Positions 13,301 through 29,000 of a stretch of DNA of 64,000 nucleotides are shown here, in pieces (positions within the stretch are counted from its first letter, which is position 1; every line of letters begins with the position of its first letter). The notes under the pieces are model-generated. The model saw nothing but the letters and a program-made list of their open reading frames with translations. It ran no database searches and was not told where the DNA came from. The translations under genes and the position numbers were made by a program. This DNA is from Rhopalosiphum padi (Eukaryota > Arthropoda > Insecta > Hemiptera > Aphididae), in NCBI RefSeq assembly GCF_020882245.1, contig NW_026869996.1, positions 12,128,691-12,192,690 on the forward strand, written 5' to 3'.

Positions 13301-16300
13301 GAAATTATAATTTTCTATTTTTTACATTCACTTATTTAATTAAAGCTTATACTTAATAACACCTTAAAACGTGTATTTATAAGATAATTTAGTCAAATAT
13401 TACAAATTCATATTTTTAACTGCTTATAGAACACTCAATTCTCATGTTAATGTTTTCAAGCTCAGACCATTAGATTAAGCAAGAAATTATAATTTATTAT
13501 TATTAACTTTCATTAATTTCACTTAAGCTTATTCTTCATAAACACCTTAATACGTGTTTTTATATGATAATTTAGACAAATATTAAAAATTCATATTTTT
13601 AACTCCTTATAGAACACTTAATTCTCATGTTAATGTGTTCATGCTCAGACCATTAGATTAAGCAAGAAATTATAATTTTCTATTTTTTACATTCACTTAT
13701 TTAATTAAAGCTTATACTTAATAACACTTTAATACGTGCTTTTATATGATATTTTAGACAAATATTAAAAATTCATATTTTTAACTCCTTATAGAACACT
13801 CAATTCTCATGTTAATGTTTTCAAGCTCAGACCATTAGATTAAGCAAGAAATTATAATTTTCTATTTTTTACATTCACTTATTTAATTAAAGCTTATACT
13901 TAATAACACCTTAAAACGTGTATTTATAAGATAATTTAGTCAAATATTACAAATTCATATTTTTAACTGCTTATAGAACACTCAATTCTCATGTTAATGT
14001 TTTCAAGCTCAGACCATTAGATTAAGCAAGAAATTATAATTTATTATTATTAACTTTCATTAATTTCACTTTAGCTTATACTTCATAAACACCTTAAAAC
14101 GTGTTTTTATAAGATAATTTAGTCAAATATTACAAATTCATATTTTTAACTGCTTATAAATTACTCAATTCTCATGTTAGTGTCATCATACTAAGACCAT
14201 TAGATTAAGCAAGAAATTCTAATTTATTATTATTATCTTTCATTATTTCACTTAAGATTATACTTCATAAACATTATAAAACGTGTTTTTATATGATAAT
14301 TTAGTCAAATATTACAAATCCATATTTTTAACTGCTTATAAATCACTCAATTCTCATGTTAGTGTCATCATACTAAGACCATTAGATTAAACAAGAAATT
14401 CTAATTTATTATTATTAACTTTCATTAATTTCACTTAAGCTTATACTTCATAAACAATATAAAACTTGTTTTTATATGATAATTTAGACAAATATTAAAA
14501 ATTCATATGTATTTCATATTGAAAAAAAACATCTGGTAGATTTGTACTTTCTTTTATTATTTATCATAATTATTGTTTCTCCAACTATTATATTTATTTA
14601 ATCGACTACTTTTTTTTAGATGGCAGTACAGCAGATCACTCAAGGCTTGCTGAGACATGACTTCGCATTCATACCACTTGGGAAAGTATCATCATCTTAC
14701 ATTGAAAATTAACTGGAAGATACTGATAATTATATAGGTTTTATGCAATGTACGTTAAATGATTATTGAATGTAATTGATAGTAAATTAATAGTAGTGTA
14801 ACAATTGAAAATTTGTTAAAAGTCTGAATAAAGGTTTGGGAAACACCGTTAGCTTGTAATGTTAATTCATAATACTTGCCTTAGCTATAAAAATCTTTTA
14901 ATATTATTTACTACGTTTAATTGGTTTTACTTTAACCATAACCCAAAGTGATTTAATTTAAATTGTCAAGTTTCAGTAGATGTGTTACGATGATTTATTC
15001 AATTATAATTTCATATTATTATGTTCAAATCAGAATTATTTATGAAGAATAGTAATGTCATATGATATTGCAAACAGTCAATTTTATATTATCCTATGAT
15101 TGTATTTATATGATAAAATTATTTTACATTCAAATTCAACAAAACATCTGCTAGATTTTTAATATCTTTGATTGCTTATCATAATTAATGTGTCTTATCA
15201 TCTGTTTAATGATTATATTTCATATCTTTTTGCATTTATACATTTTTATTTGTATTTATGTTTCAACTGTAAAATTTATTCAAATATTTTCTATTATGAG
15301 TGTAGTTTGTCTTTTAGTTTTTGTTTGATTGTTTTAACTTCTAAATTATTCAGTGTTTCCCACACACTAGTTGTCATAAAAAGATTTTCGTTCACCTTAT
15401 GGTGTGTAGTAGTGACATTTTATCCTCCAATTATTTTACAAATTTAACTGACTAAATTTTTTCAGATGACAGTTTAAGAACACTCGATGCATGCTGAGAC
15501 ATGAATTCTCATTTCTACCACTTCGGAAAGTATCAATGTCCTACGTGGAAAATGGACTAGAAAATACTGATAATACTAATGGTTTTATGCAATGTACGTT
15601 TAATGGGTATCGAATGCAATTGATAGTAAATTAACATTAGTGTAACAAAAAGTTAGTGCCAAGAAACTCAGACCATTAGATTAAGAAAATTATACAAATT
15701 TTCTATTATTAATTTTCATTAATTTCACTTAAGCTTATACTTCATAAACACCTTAATACGTGTTTTTATATGATAATTTAGACAAATATTAAAAATTCAT
15801 ATTTTTAACTCCTTATAGAACACTTAATTATCATGTTAGTGTCATCAAACTCTGACCATTAGATTAAGCAAGAAATTCTAATTTATTATTATTATCTTTC
15901 ATTATTTCACTTAAGATTATACTTCATAAACATTATAAAACGTGTTTTTTATATGATAATTTAGTCAAATATTACAAATCCATATTTTTAACTGCTTATA
16001 AATCACTCAATTCTCATGTTAGTGTCATCATACTAAGACCATTAGATTAAGCAAGAAATTCTAATTTATTATTATTAACTTTCATTAATTTCACTTAAGC
16101 TTATACTTCATAAACAATATAAAACTTGTTTTTATATGATAATTTAGACAAATATTAAAAATTCATATGTATTTCATATTGAAAAAAAACATCTGGTAGA
16201 TTTGTACTTTCTTTTATTATTTATCATAATTATTGTTTCTCCAACTATTATATTTCTTTAATCGACTACTTTTTTTTAGATGGCAGTACAGCAGATCACT

Positions 16301-17599
16301 CAAGGCTTGCTGAGACATGACTTCGCATTCATACCACTTGGGAAAGTATCATCATCTTACATTGAAAATTAACTGGAAGATACTGATAATTATATAGGTT
16401 TTATGCAATGTACGTTAAATGATTATTGAATGTAATTGATAGTAAATTAACATTAGTGTAACAAAAAGTTAGTGCCAAGAAACTCTGACCATTAGATTAA
16501 GAAAATTATACAAATTTTCTATTATTAATTTTCATTAATTTCACTTAAGCTTATACTTCATAAACACCTTAATACGTGTTTTTATATGATAATTTAGACA
16601 AATATTAAAAATTCATATTTTTAACTCCTTATAGAACACTCAATTCTCATGTTAATGTTTTCAAGCTCAGACCATTAGATTAAGCAAGAAATTATAATTT
16701 TCTATTTTTTACATTCACTTATTTAATTAAAGCTTATACTTCATAAACACCTTAATACGTGTTTTTATATGATAATTTAGACAAATATTAAAAATTCATA
16801 TTTTTAACTCCTTATAGAACACTCAATTCTCATGTTAATGTTTTCAAGCTCAGACCATTAGATTAAGCAAGAAATTATAATTTTCTATTTTTTACATTCA
16901 CTTATTTAATTAAAGCTTATACTTAATAACACCTTAAAACGTGTATTTATAAGATAATTTAGTCAAATATTACAAATTCATATTTTTAACTCCTTATAGA
17001 ACACTCAATTCTCATGTTAATGTTTTCAGCTCAGACCATTAGATTAAGCAAGAAATTATAATTTATTATTATTAACTTTCATTAATTTCACTTAAGCTTA
17101 TTCTTCATAAACACCTTAATACGTGTTTTTATATGATAATTTAGACAAATATTAAAAATTCATATTTTTAACTCCTTATAGAACACTTAATTCTCATGTT
17201 AATGTGTTCATGCTCAGACCATTAGATTAAGCAAGAAATTATAATTTTCTATTTTTTACATTCACTTATTTAATTAAAGCTTATACTTAATAACACTTTA
17301 ATACGTGCTTTTATATGATATTTTAGACAAATATTAAAAATTCATATTTTTAACTCCTTATAGAACACTCAATTCTCATGTTAATGTTTTCAAGCTCAGA
17401 CCATTAGATTAAGCAAGAAATTATAATTTTTCTATTTTTTACATTCACTTATTTAATTAAAGCTTATACTTAATAACACCTTAAAACGTGTATTTATAAG
17501 ATAATTTAGTCAAATATTACGAAATTCATATTTTTAACTGCTTATAGAACACTCAATTCTCATGTTAATGTTTTCAAGCTCAGACCATTAGATTAAGCA

Positions 17600-20340
17600 A
17601 GAAATTATAATTTATTATTATTAACTTTCATTAATTTCACTTAAGCTTATTCTTCATAAACACCTTAATACGTGTTTTTATATGATAATTTAGACAAATA
17701 TTAAAAATTCATATTTTTAACTCCTTATAGAACACTTAATTCTCATGTTAATGTTTTCATGCTCAGACCATTAGATTAAGCAAGAAATTATAATTTTCTA
17801 TTTTTTACATTCACTTATTTAATTAAAGCTTATACTTAATAACACTTTAATACGTGCTTTTATATGATATTTTAGACAAATATTAAAAAATTCATATTTT
17901 TAACTCCTTATAGAACACTCAATTCTCATGTTAATGTTTTCAAGCTCAGACCATTAGATTAAACAAGAAATTATAATTTATTATTATTAACATTTATTAA
18001 TTTCACTTTAGCTTATACTTCATAAACACCTTAAAACGTGTTTTTATAAGATAATTTAGTCAAATATTACAAATTCATATTTTTAACTCCTTATAGAACA
18101 CTTAATTCTCATGTTAATGTTTTCAAGCTCATACCATTAGATTAAGCAAGAAATTATAATTTATTATTATTAACTTTCATTAATTTCACTTAAGCTTATA
18201 CTTCATAAACACCTTAATACGTGTTTTTATATGATAATTTAGACAAATATTAAAAATTCTAAACTCCTTATAGAACACTTAATTCTCATGTTAGTGTCAT
18301 CAAACTCTGACCATTAGATTAAGCAAGAAATTCTAATTTATTATTATTATCTTTCATTATTTCACTTAAGATTATACTTCATAAACATTATAAAACGTGT
18401 TTTTATATGATAATTTAGTCAATTATTACAAATCCATATTTTTAACTGCTTATAAATCACTCAATTCTCATGTTAGTGTCATCATACTAAGACCATTAGA
18501 TTAAGCAAGAAATTATAATTTATTATTATTAACTTTCATTAATTTCACTTAAGCTTATTCTTCATAAACACCTTAATACGTGTTTTTATATGATAATTTA
18601 GACAAATATTAAAAATTCATATTTTTAACTCCTTATAGAACACTTAATTCTCATGTTAATGTTTTCATGCTCAGACCATTAGATTAAGCAAGAAATTATA
18701 ATTTTCTATTTTTTACATTCACTTATTTAATTAAAGCTTATACTTAATAACACTTTAATACGTGCTTTTATATGATATTTTTAGACAAATATTAAAAAAT
18801 TCATATTTTTTAACTCCTTATAGAACACTCAATTCTCATGTTAATGTTTTCAAGCTCAGACCATTAGATTAAACAAGAAATTATAATTTATTATTATTAA
18901 CATTTATTAATTTCACTTTAGCTTATACTTCATAAACACCTTAAAACGTGTTTTTATAAGATAATTTAGTCAAATATTACAAATTCATATTTTTAACTCC
19001 TTATAGAACACTTAATTCTCATGTTAATGTTTTCAAGCTCATACCATTAGATTAAGCAAGAAATTATAATTTATTATTATTAACTTTCATTAATTTCACT
19101 TAAGCTTATACTTCATAAACACCTTAATACGTGTTTTTATATGATAATTTAGACAAATATTAAAAATTCATATTTTTAACTCCTTATAGAACACTTAATT
19201 CTCATGTTAGTGTCATCAAACTCTGACCATTAGATTAAGCAAGAAATTCTAATTTATTATTATTATCTTTCATTATTTTCACTTAAGATTATACTTCATA
19301 AACATTATAAAAACGTGTTTTTATATGATAATTTAGTCAATTATTACAAATCCATATTTTTAACTGCTTATAAATCACTCAATTCTCATGTTAGTGTCAT
19401 CATACTAAGACCATTAGATTAAGCAAGAAATTATAATTTATTATTATTAACTTTCATTAATTTCACTTAAGCTTATTCTTCATAAACACCTTAATACGTG
19501 TTTTTATATGATAATTTAGACAAATATTAAAAATTCATATTTTTAACTCCTTATAGAACACTTAATTCTCATGTTAATGTTTTCATGCTCAGACCATTAG
19601 ATTAAGCAAGAAATTATAATTTTCTATTTTTTACATTCACTTATTTAATTAAAGCTTATACTTAATAACACTTTAATACGTGCTTTTATATGATATTTTA
19701 GACAAATATTAAAAATTCATATTTTTAACTCCTTATAGAACACTCAATTCTCATGTTAATGTTTTCAAGCTCAGACCATTAGATTAAACAAGAAATTATA
19801 ATTTATTATTATTAACATTTATTAATTTCACTTTAGCTTATACTTCATAAACACCTTAAAACGTGTTTTTATAAGATAATTTAGTCAAATATTACAAATT
19901 CATATTTTTAACTCCTTATAGAACACTTAATTCTCATGTTAATGTTTTCAAGCTCATACCATTAGATTAAGCAAGAAATTATAATTTATTATTATTAACT
20001 TTCATTAATTTCACTTAAGCTTATACTTCATAAACACCTTAATACGTGTTTTTATATGATAATTTAGACAAATATTAAAAAATTCATATTTTTAACTCCT
20101 TATAGAACACTTAATTCTCATGTTAGTGTCATCAAACTCTGACCATTAGATTAAGCAAGAAATTCTAATTTATTATTATTATCTTTCATTATTTCACTTA
20201 AGATTATACTTCATAAACATTATAAAACGTGTTTTTATATGATAATTTAGTCAATTATTACAAATCCATATTTTTAACTGCTTATAAATCACTCAATTCT
20301 CATGTTAGTGTCATCATACTAAGACCATTAGATTAAGCAA
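17600..20340 (+). repeat. ~913-bp five-monomer higher-order repeat, three copies
   Basis: The diagnostic phrase 'gattaaacaagaaattataa' marks one monomer subtype. The aaacaag within it occurs at 17961, 18871 and 19786, giving periods of 910 and 915 bp, i.e. five monomers per unit. The subtypes around it recur in the same order each time. The edges are approximate. Small length differences fall mainly in A/T homopolymers. Confidence 0.8.
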
Positions 20341-23059
20341 AGAAATTCTAATTTATTATTATTAACTTTCATTAATTTCACTTAAGCTTATACTTCATAA
20401 ACAATATAAAACGTGTTTTTATATGATAATTTAGACAAATATTAAAAATTCATATGTATTTCATATTGAAAAAAAAACATCTGGTAGATTTGTACTTTCT
20501 TTTATTATTTATCATAATTATTGTTTCTCCGACTATTATATTTATTTAATCGACTACTTTTTTTTAGATGGCAGTACAGCAGATCACTCAAGGCTTGCTG
20601 AGACATGAGTTCGCATTCATACCACTTGGGAAAGTATCATCATCTTACATTGAAAATTAACTGGAAGATACTGATAATTATATAGGTTTTATGCAATGTA
20701 CGTTAAATGATTATTGAATGTAATTGATAGTAAATTAATAGTAGTGTAACAATTGAAAATTTGTTAAAAGTCTGAATAAAGGTTTGGGAAACACCGTTAG
20801 CTTGTAATGTTAATTCATAATACTTGCCTTAGCTATAAAAATCTTTTAATATTATTTACTACGTTTAATTGGTTTTACTTTAACCATAACCCAAAGTGAT
20901 TTAATTTAAATTGTCAAGTTTCAGTAGATGTGTTACGATGATTTATTCAATTATAATTTCATATTATTATGTTCAAATCAGAATTATTTATGAAGAATAG
21001 TAATGTCATATGATATTGCAAACAGTCAATTTTATATTATCCTATGATTGTATTTATATGATAAAATTATTTTGCATTCAAATTCAACAAAACATCTGGT
21101 AGATTTTTAATATCTTTGATTGCTTATCATAATTAATGTGTCTTATCATCTGTTTAATGATTATATTTCATATCTTTTTGCATTTATACATTTTTATTTG
21201 TATTTATGTTTTAACTGTAATATTTATTCAAATATTTTCTATTATGAGTGTAGTTTGTCTTTTAATTTTTGTTTGATTGTTTTAACTTCTAAATTATTCA
21301 GTGTTTCCCACACACTAGTTGTCATAAAAAGATTTTCGTTCACCTTTTGGTGTGTAGTAGTGACATTTTATCCTCCAATTATTTTACAAATTTAACTGAC
21401 TAAATTTTTTCAGATGACAGTTTTAAGAACACTCGATGCATGCTGAGACCATGAATTCACATTTCTACCACTTCGGAAAGTATCAATGTCCTACGTGGAA
21501 AATGGACTAGAAAATACTGATAATATTAATGGTTTTATGCAATGTACGTTTAATGGGTATCGAATGTAATTGATAGTAAATTAACATTAGTGTAACAAAA
21601 AGTTAGTGCCAAGAAACTCAGACCATTAGATTAAGAAAATTATACAAATTTTCTATTATTAATTTTCATTAATTTCACTTAAGCTTATACTTCATAAACA
21701 CCTTAATACGTGTTTTTATATGATAATTTAGACAAATATTAAAAATTCATATTTTTAACTCCTTATAGAACACTTAATTATCATGTTAGTGTCATCAAAC
21801 TCTGACCATTAGATTAAGCAAGAAATTATAATTTATTATTATTATCTTCCATTATTTCACTTAAGATTATACTTCATAAACATTATAAAACGTGTTTTTA
21901 TATGATAATTTAGTCAAATATTACAAATCCATATTTTTAACTGCTTATAAATCACTCAATTCTCATGTTAGTGTCATCATACTAAGACCATTAGATTAAG
22001 CAAGAAATTCTAATTTATTATTATTAACTTTCATTAATTTCACTTAAGCTTATACTTCATAAACAATATAAAACTTGTTTTTATATGATAATTTAGACAA
22101 ATATTAAAAATTCATATTTTTAACTGCTTATAGAACACTCAATTCTCATGTTAATGTTTTCAAGCTCAGACCATTAGATTAAGCATGAAATTATAATTTA
22201 TTATTATTAACTTTCATTAATTTCACTTAAGCTTATTCTTCATAAACACCTTAATACGTGTTTTTATATGATAATTTAGACAAATATTAAAAATTCATAT
22301 TTTTAACTCCTTATAGAACACTGAATTCTCATGTTAATGTTTTCAAGCTCAGACCATTAGATTAAGCAAGAAATTATAATTTTCTATTTTTTACATTCAC
22401 TTATTTAATTAAAGCTTATACTTCATAAACACCTTAATACGTGTTTTTATATGATAATTTAGACAAATATTAAAAATTCATATTTTTAACTCCTTATAGA
22501 ACACTCAATTCTCATGTTAATGTTTTCAAGCTCAGACCATTAGATTAAGCAAGAAATTATAATTTTCTATTTTTTACATTCACTTATTTAATTAAAGCTT
22601 ATACTTAATAACACCTTAAAACGTGTATTTATAAGATAATTTAGTCAAATATTACAAATTCATATTTTTAACTGCTTATAGAATCACTCAATTCTCATGT
22701 TAATGTTTTCAAGCTCAGACCATTAGATTAAGCATGAAATTATAATTTATTATTATTAACTTTCATTAATTTCACTTAAGCTTATTCTTCATAAACACCT
22801 TAATACGTGTTTTTATATGATAATTTAGACAAATATTAAAAATTCATATTTTTAACTCCTTATAGAACACTTAATTCTCATGTTAATGTTTTCATGCTCA
22901 GACCATTAGATTAAGCAAGAAATTATAATTTTCTATTTTTTACATTCACTTATTTAATTAAAGCTTATACTTAATAACACTTTAATACGTGCTTTTATAT
23001 GATAATTTAGACAAATATTAAAAATTCATATTTTTAACTCCTTATAGAACACTCAATTC

Positions 23060-26000
23060 TCATGTTAATGTTTTCAAGCTCAGACCATTAGATTAAACAA
23101 GAAATTATAATTTATTATTATTAACATTTATTAATTTCACTTTAGCTTATACTTCATAAACACCTTAAAACGTGTTTTTATAAGATAATTTAGTCAAATA
23201 TTACAAATTCATATTTTTAACTCCTTATAGAACACTTAATTCTCATGTTAGTGTCATCAAACTCTGACCATTAGATTAAGCAAGAAATTCTAATTTATTA
23301 TTATTATCTTTCATTATTTCACTTAAGATTATACTTCATAAACATTATAAAACGTGTTTTTATATGATAATTTAGTCAATTATTACAAATCCATATTTTT
23401 AACTGCTTATAAATCACTCAATTCTCATGTTAGTGTCATCATACTAAGACCATTAGATTAAGCAAGAAATTCTAATTTATTATTATTAACTTTCATTAAT
23501 TTCACTTAAGCTTATACTTCATAAACAATATAAAACGTGTTTTTATATGATAATTTAGACAAATATTAAAAATTCATATGTATTTCATATTGAAAAAAAA
23601 CATCTGGTAGATTTGTACTTTCTTTTATTATTTATCATAATTATTGTTTCTCCGACTATTATATTTATTTAATCGACTACTTTTTTTTAGATGGCAGTAC
23701 AGCAGATCACTCAAGGCTTGCTGAGACATGACTTCGCATTCATACCACTTGGGAAAGTATCATCATCTTACATTGAAAATTAACTGGAAGATACTGATAA
23801 TTATATAGGTTTTATGCAATGTACGTTAAATGATTATTGAATGTAATTGATAGTAAATTAATAGTAGTGTAACAATTGAAAATTTGTTAAAAGTCTGAAT
23901 AAAGGTTTGGGAAACACCGTTAGCTTGTAATGTTAATTCATAATACTTGCCTTAGCTATAAAAATCTTTTAATATTATTTACTACGTTTAATTGGTTTTA
24001 CTTTAACCATAACCCAAAGTGATTTAATTTAAATTGTCAAGTTTCAGTAGATGTGTTACGATGATTTATTCAATTATAATTTCATATTATTATGTTCAAA
24101 TCAGAATTATTTATGAAGAATAGTAATGTCATATGATATTGCAAACAGTCAATTTTATATTATCCTATGATTGTATTTATATGATAAAATTATTTTACAT
24201 TCAAATTCAACAAAACATCTGGTAGATTTTTTAATATCTTTGATTGCTTATCATAATTAATGTGTCTTATCATCTGTTTAATGATTATATTTCATATCTT
24301 TTTGCATTTATACATTTTTATTTGTATTTATGTTTTAACTGTAAAATTTATTCAAATATTTTCTATTATGAGTGTAGTTTGTCTTTTAATTTTTGTTTGA
24401 TTGTTTTAACTTCTAAATTATTCAGTGTTTCCCACACACTAGTTGTCATAAAAAGATTTTCGTTCACCTTATGGTGTGTAGTAGTGACATTTTATCCTCC
24501 AATTATTTTACAAATTTAACTTACTAAATTTTTTCAGATGACAGTATAAAGAACACTAGATGCATGCTGAGACATGAATTCACATTTCTACCACTTCGGA
24601 AAGTATCAATGTCTTACGTGGAAAATGGACTAGAAAATACTGATAATATTAATGGTTTTATGCAATGTACGTTTAATGGTTATCGAATGTAATTGATAGT
24701 AAATTAACATTAGTGTAACTAAAAGTTAGTGCCAAGAAACTCTGACCATTAGATTAAGAAAATTATACAAATTTTCTATTATTAATTTTCATTAATTTCA
24801 CTTAAGCTTATACTTCATATACACCTTAATACGTGTTTTTATATGATAATTTAGACAAATATTAAAAATTCATATTTTTAACTCCTTATAGAACACTCAA
24901 TTCTCATGTTAATGTTTTCAAGCTCAGACCATTAGATTAAGCAAGAAAATATAATTTATTATTATTAACTTTCATTAATTTCACTTAAGCTTATACTTCA
25001 TAAACACCTTAATACGTGTTTTTATATGATAATTAGACAAATATTAAAAATTCATATTTTTAACTCCTTATAGAACACTTAATTCTCATGTTAATGTTTT
25101 CAAGCTCTGACCATTAGATTCATAAAAGATTTCTAATTTTCTATTATTAACTTTCAATTATTTAATTTAAGCTTTTACTTCACTTACACTATAAAACATG
25201 TTTTTATATGATAATTTAGACAAAAATTACAAATTCATATTTTTAACTGCTTATTAATCACTCAATTCTCATGTTAGTGTCATCATACTAAGACCATTAG
25301 ATTAAGCAAGAAATTATAATTTATTATTATTAACTTTCATTAATTTCACTTAAGCTTATACTTCATAAACACCTTAATACAAGTTTTTATATGATAATTT
25401 AGACAAATATTAAAAATTCATATTTTTAACTCCTTATAGAACACTTAATTCTCATGTTAATGTTTTCAAGCTCAGACCATTAGATTAAGCAAGAAATTCT
25501 AATTTTCTCTTTTTTACATTCACTTATTTAATTAAAGCTTATACTTCATAACACTTTAATACGTGCTTTTATATGATAATTTAGACAAATATTAAAAATT
25601 CATATTTTTAACTCCTTATAGAACACTCAATTCTCATGTTAATGTTTTCAAGCTCAGACCATTAGATTAAGCAAGAAATTATAATTTATTATTATTAACT
25701 TTCATTAATTTCACTTAAGCTTATACTTCATAAACATTATAAAACGTGTTTTTATATGATAATTTAGTCAAATATTACAAATCCATATTTTTAACTGCTT
25801 ATAGAACACTCAATTCTCATGTTAATGTTTTCAAGCTCAGACCATTAGATTAAGCATGAAATTATAATTTATTATTATTAACTTTCATTAATTTCACTTA
25901 AGCTTATTCTTCATAAACACCTTAATACGTGTTTTTATATGATAATTTAGACAAATATTAAAAATTCATATTTTTAACTCCTTATAGAACACTTAATTCT

Positions 26001-29000
26001 CATGTTAATGTTTTCATGCTCAGACCATTAGATTAAGCAAGAAATTATAATTTTCTATTTTTTACATTCACTTATTTAATTAAAGCTTATACTTAATAAC
26101 ACTTTAATACGTGCTTTTATATGATATTTTAGACAAATATTAAAAATTCATATTTTTAACTCCTTATAGAACACTCAATTCTCATGTTAATGTTTTCAAG
26201 CTCAGACCATTAGATTAAGCAAGAAATTATAATTTTCTATTTTTTACATTCACTTATTTAATTAAAGCTTATACTTAATAACACCTTAAAACGTGTATTT
26301 ATAAGATAATTTAGTCAAATATTACAAATTCATATTTTTAACTGCTTATAGAACACTCAATTCTCATGTTAATGTTTTCAAGCTCAGACCATTAGATTAA
26401 GCAAGAAATTATAATTTTCTATTTTTTACATTCACTTATTTAATTAAAGCTTATACTTAATAACACCTTAAAACGTGTATTTATAAGATAATTTAGTCAA
26501 ATATTACAAATTCATATTTTTAACTGCTTATAGAACAGTCAATTCTCATGTTAATGTTTTCAAGCTCAGACCATTAGATTAAACAAGAAATTATAATTTA
26601 TTATTATTAACATTTATTAATTTCACTTTAGCTTATACTTCATAAACACCTTAAAACGTGTTTTTATAAGATAATTTAGTCAAATATTACAAATTCATAT
26701 TTTTAACTCCTTATAGAACACTTAATTCTCATGTTAGTGTCATCAAACTCTGACCATTAGATTAAGCAAGAAATTCTAATTTATTATTATTATCTTTCAT
26801 TATTTCACTTAAGATTATACTTCATAAACATTATAAAACGTGTTTTTATATGATAATTTAGTCAATTATTACAAATCCATATTTTTAACTGCTTATAAAT
26901 CACTCAATTCTCATGTTAGTGTCATCATACTAAGACCATTAGATTAAGCAAGAAATTCTAATTTATTATTATTAACTTTCATTAATTTCACTTAAGCTTA
27001 TACTTCATAAACAATATAAAACGTGTTTTTATATGATAATTTAGACAAATATTAAAAATTCATATGTATTTCATATTGAAAAAAAACATCTGGTAGATTT
27101 GTACTTTCTTTTATTATTTATCATAATTATTGTTTCTCCGACTATTATATTTATTTAATCGACTACTTTTTTTTAGATGGCAGTACAGCAGATCACTCAA
27201 GGCTTGCTGAGACATGACTTCGCATTCATACCACTTGGGAAAGTATCATCATCTTACATTGAAAATTAACTGGAAGATACTGATAATTATATAGGTTTTA
27301 TGCAATGTACGTTAAATGATTATTGAATGTAATTGATAGTAAATTAATAGTAGTGTAACAATTGAAAATTTGTTAAAAGTCTGAATAAAGGTTTGGGAAA
27401 CACCGTTAGCTTGTAATGTTAATTCATAATACTTGCCTTAGCTATAAAAATCTTTTAATATTATTTACTACGTTTAATTGGTTTTACTTTAACCATAACC
27501 CAAAGTGATTTAATTTAAATTGTCAAGTTTCAGTAGATGTGTTACGATGATTTATTCAATTATAATTTCATATTATTATGTTCAAATCAGAATTATTTAT
27601 GAAGAATAGTAATGTCATATGATATTGCAAACAGTCAATTTTATATTATCCTATGATTGTATTTATATGATAAAATTATTTTACATTCAAATTCAACAAA
27701 ACATCTGGTAGATTTTTAATATCTTTGATTGCTTATCATAATTAATGTGTCTTATCATCTGTTTAATGATTATATTTCATATCTTTTTGCATTTATACAT
27801 TTTTATTTGTATTTATGTTTTAACTGTAAAATTTATTCAAATATTTTCTATTATGAGTGTAGTTTGTCTTTTAATTTTTGTTTGATTGTTTTAACTTCTA
27901 AATTATTCAGTGTTTCCCACACACTAGTTGTCATAAAAAGATTTTCGTTCACCTTATGGTGTGTAGTAGTGACATTTTATCCTCCAATTATTTTACAAAT
28001 TTAACTTACTAAATTTTTTCAGATGACAGTATAAAGAACACTAGATGCATGCTGAGACATGAATTCACATTTCTACCACTTCGGAAAGTATCAATGTCTT
28101 ACGTGGAAAATGGACTAGAAAATACTGATAATATTAATGGTTTTATGCAATGTACGTTTAATGGTTATCGAATGTAATTGATAGTAAATTAACATTAGTG
28201 TAACTAAAAGTTAGTGCCAAGAAACTCTGACCATTAGATTAAGAAAATTATACAAATTTTCTATTATTAATTTTCATTAATTTCACTTAAGCTTATACTT
28301 CATATACACCTTAATACGTGTTTTTATATGATAATTTAGACTAATATTAAAAATTTCTTATTTTTAACTCCTTATAGAACACTCAATTCTCATGTTAATG
28401 TTTTCAAGCTCAGACCATTAGATTAAGCAAGAAATTATAATTTATTATTATTAACTTTCATTAATTTCACTTAAGCTTATACTTCATAAACATTATAAAA
28501 CGTGTTTTTATATGATAATTTAGTCAAATATTACAAATCCATATTTTTAACTGCTTATAGAACACTCAATTCTCATGTTAATGTTTTCAAGCTCAGACCA
28601 TTAGATTAAGCATGAAATTATAATTTATTATTATTAACTTTCATTAATTTCACTTAAGCTTATTCTTCATAAACACCTTAATACGTGTTTTTTATATGAT
28701 AATTTAGACAAATATTAAAAATTCATATTTTTAACTCCTTATAGAACACTTAATTCTCATGTTAATGTTTTCATGCTCAGACCATTAGATTAAGCAAGAA
28801 ATTATAATTTTCTATTTTTTACATTCACTTATTTAATTAAAGCTTATACTTAATAACACTTTAATACGTGCTTTTATATGATATTTTAGACAAATATTAA
28901 AAATTCATATTTTTAACTCCTTATAGAACACTCAATTCTCATGTTAATGTTTTCAAGCTCAGACCATTAGATTAAGCAAGAAATTATAATTTTCTATTTT

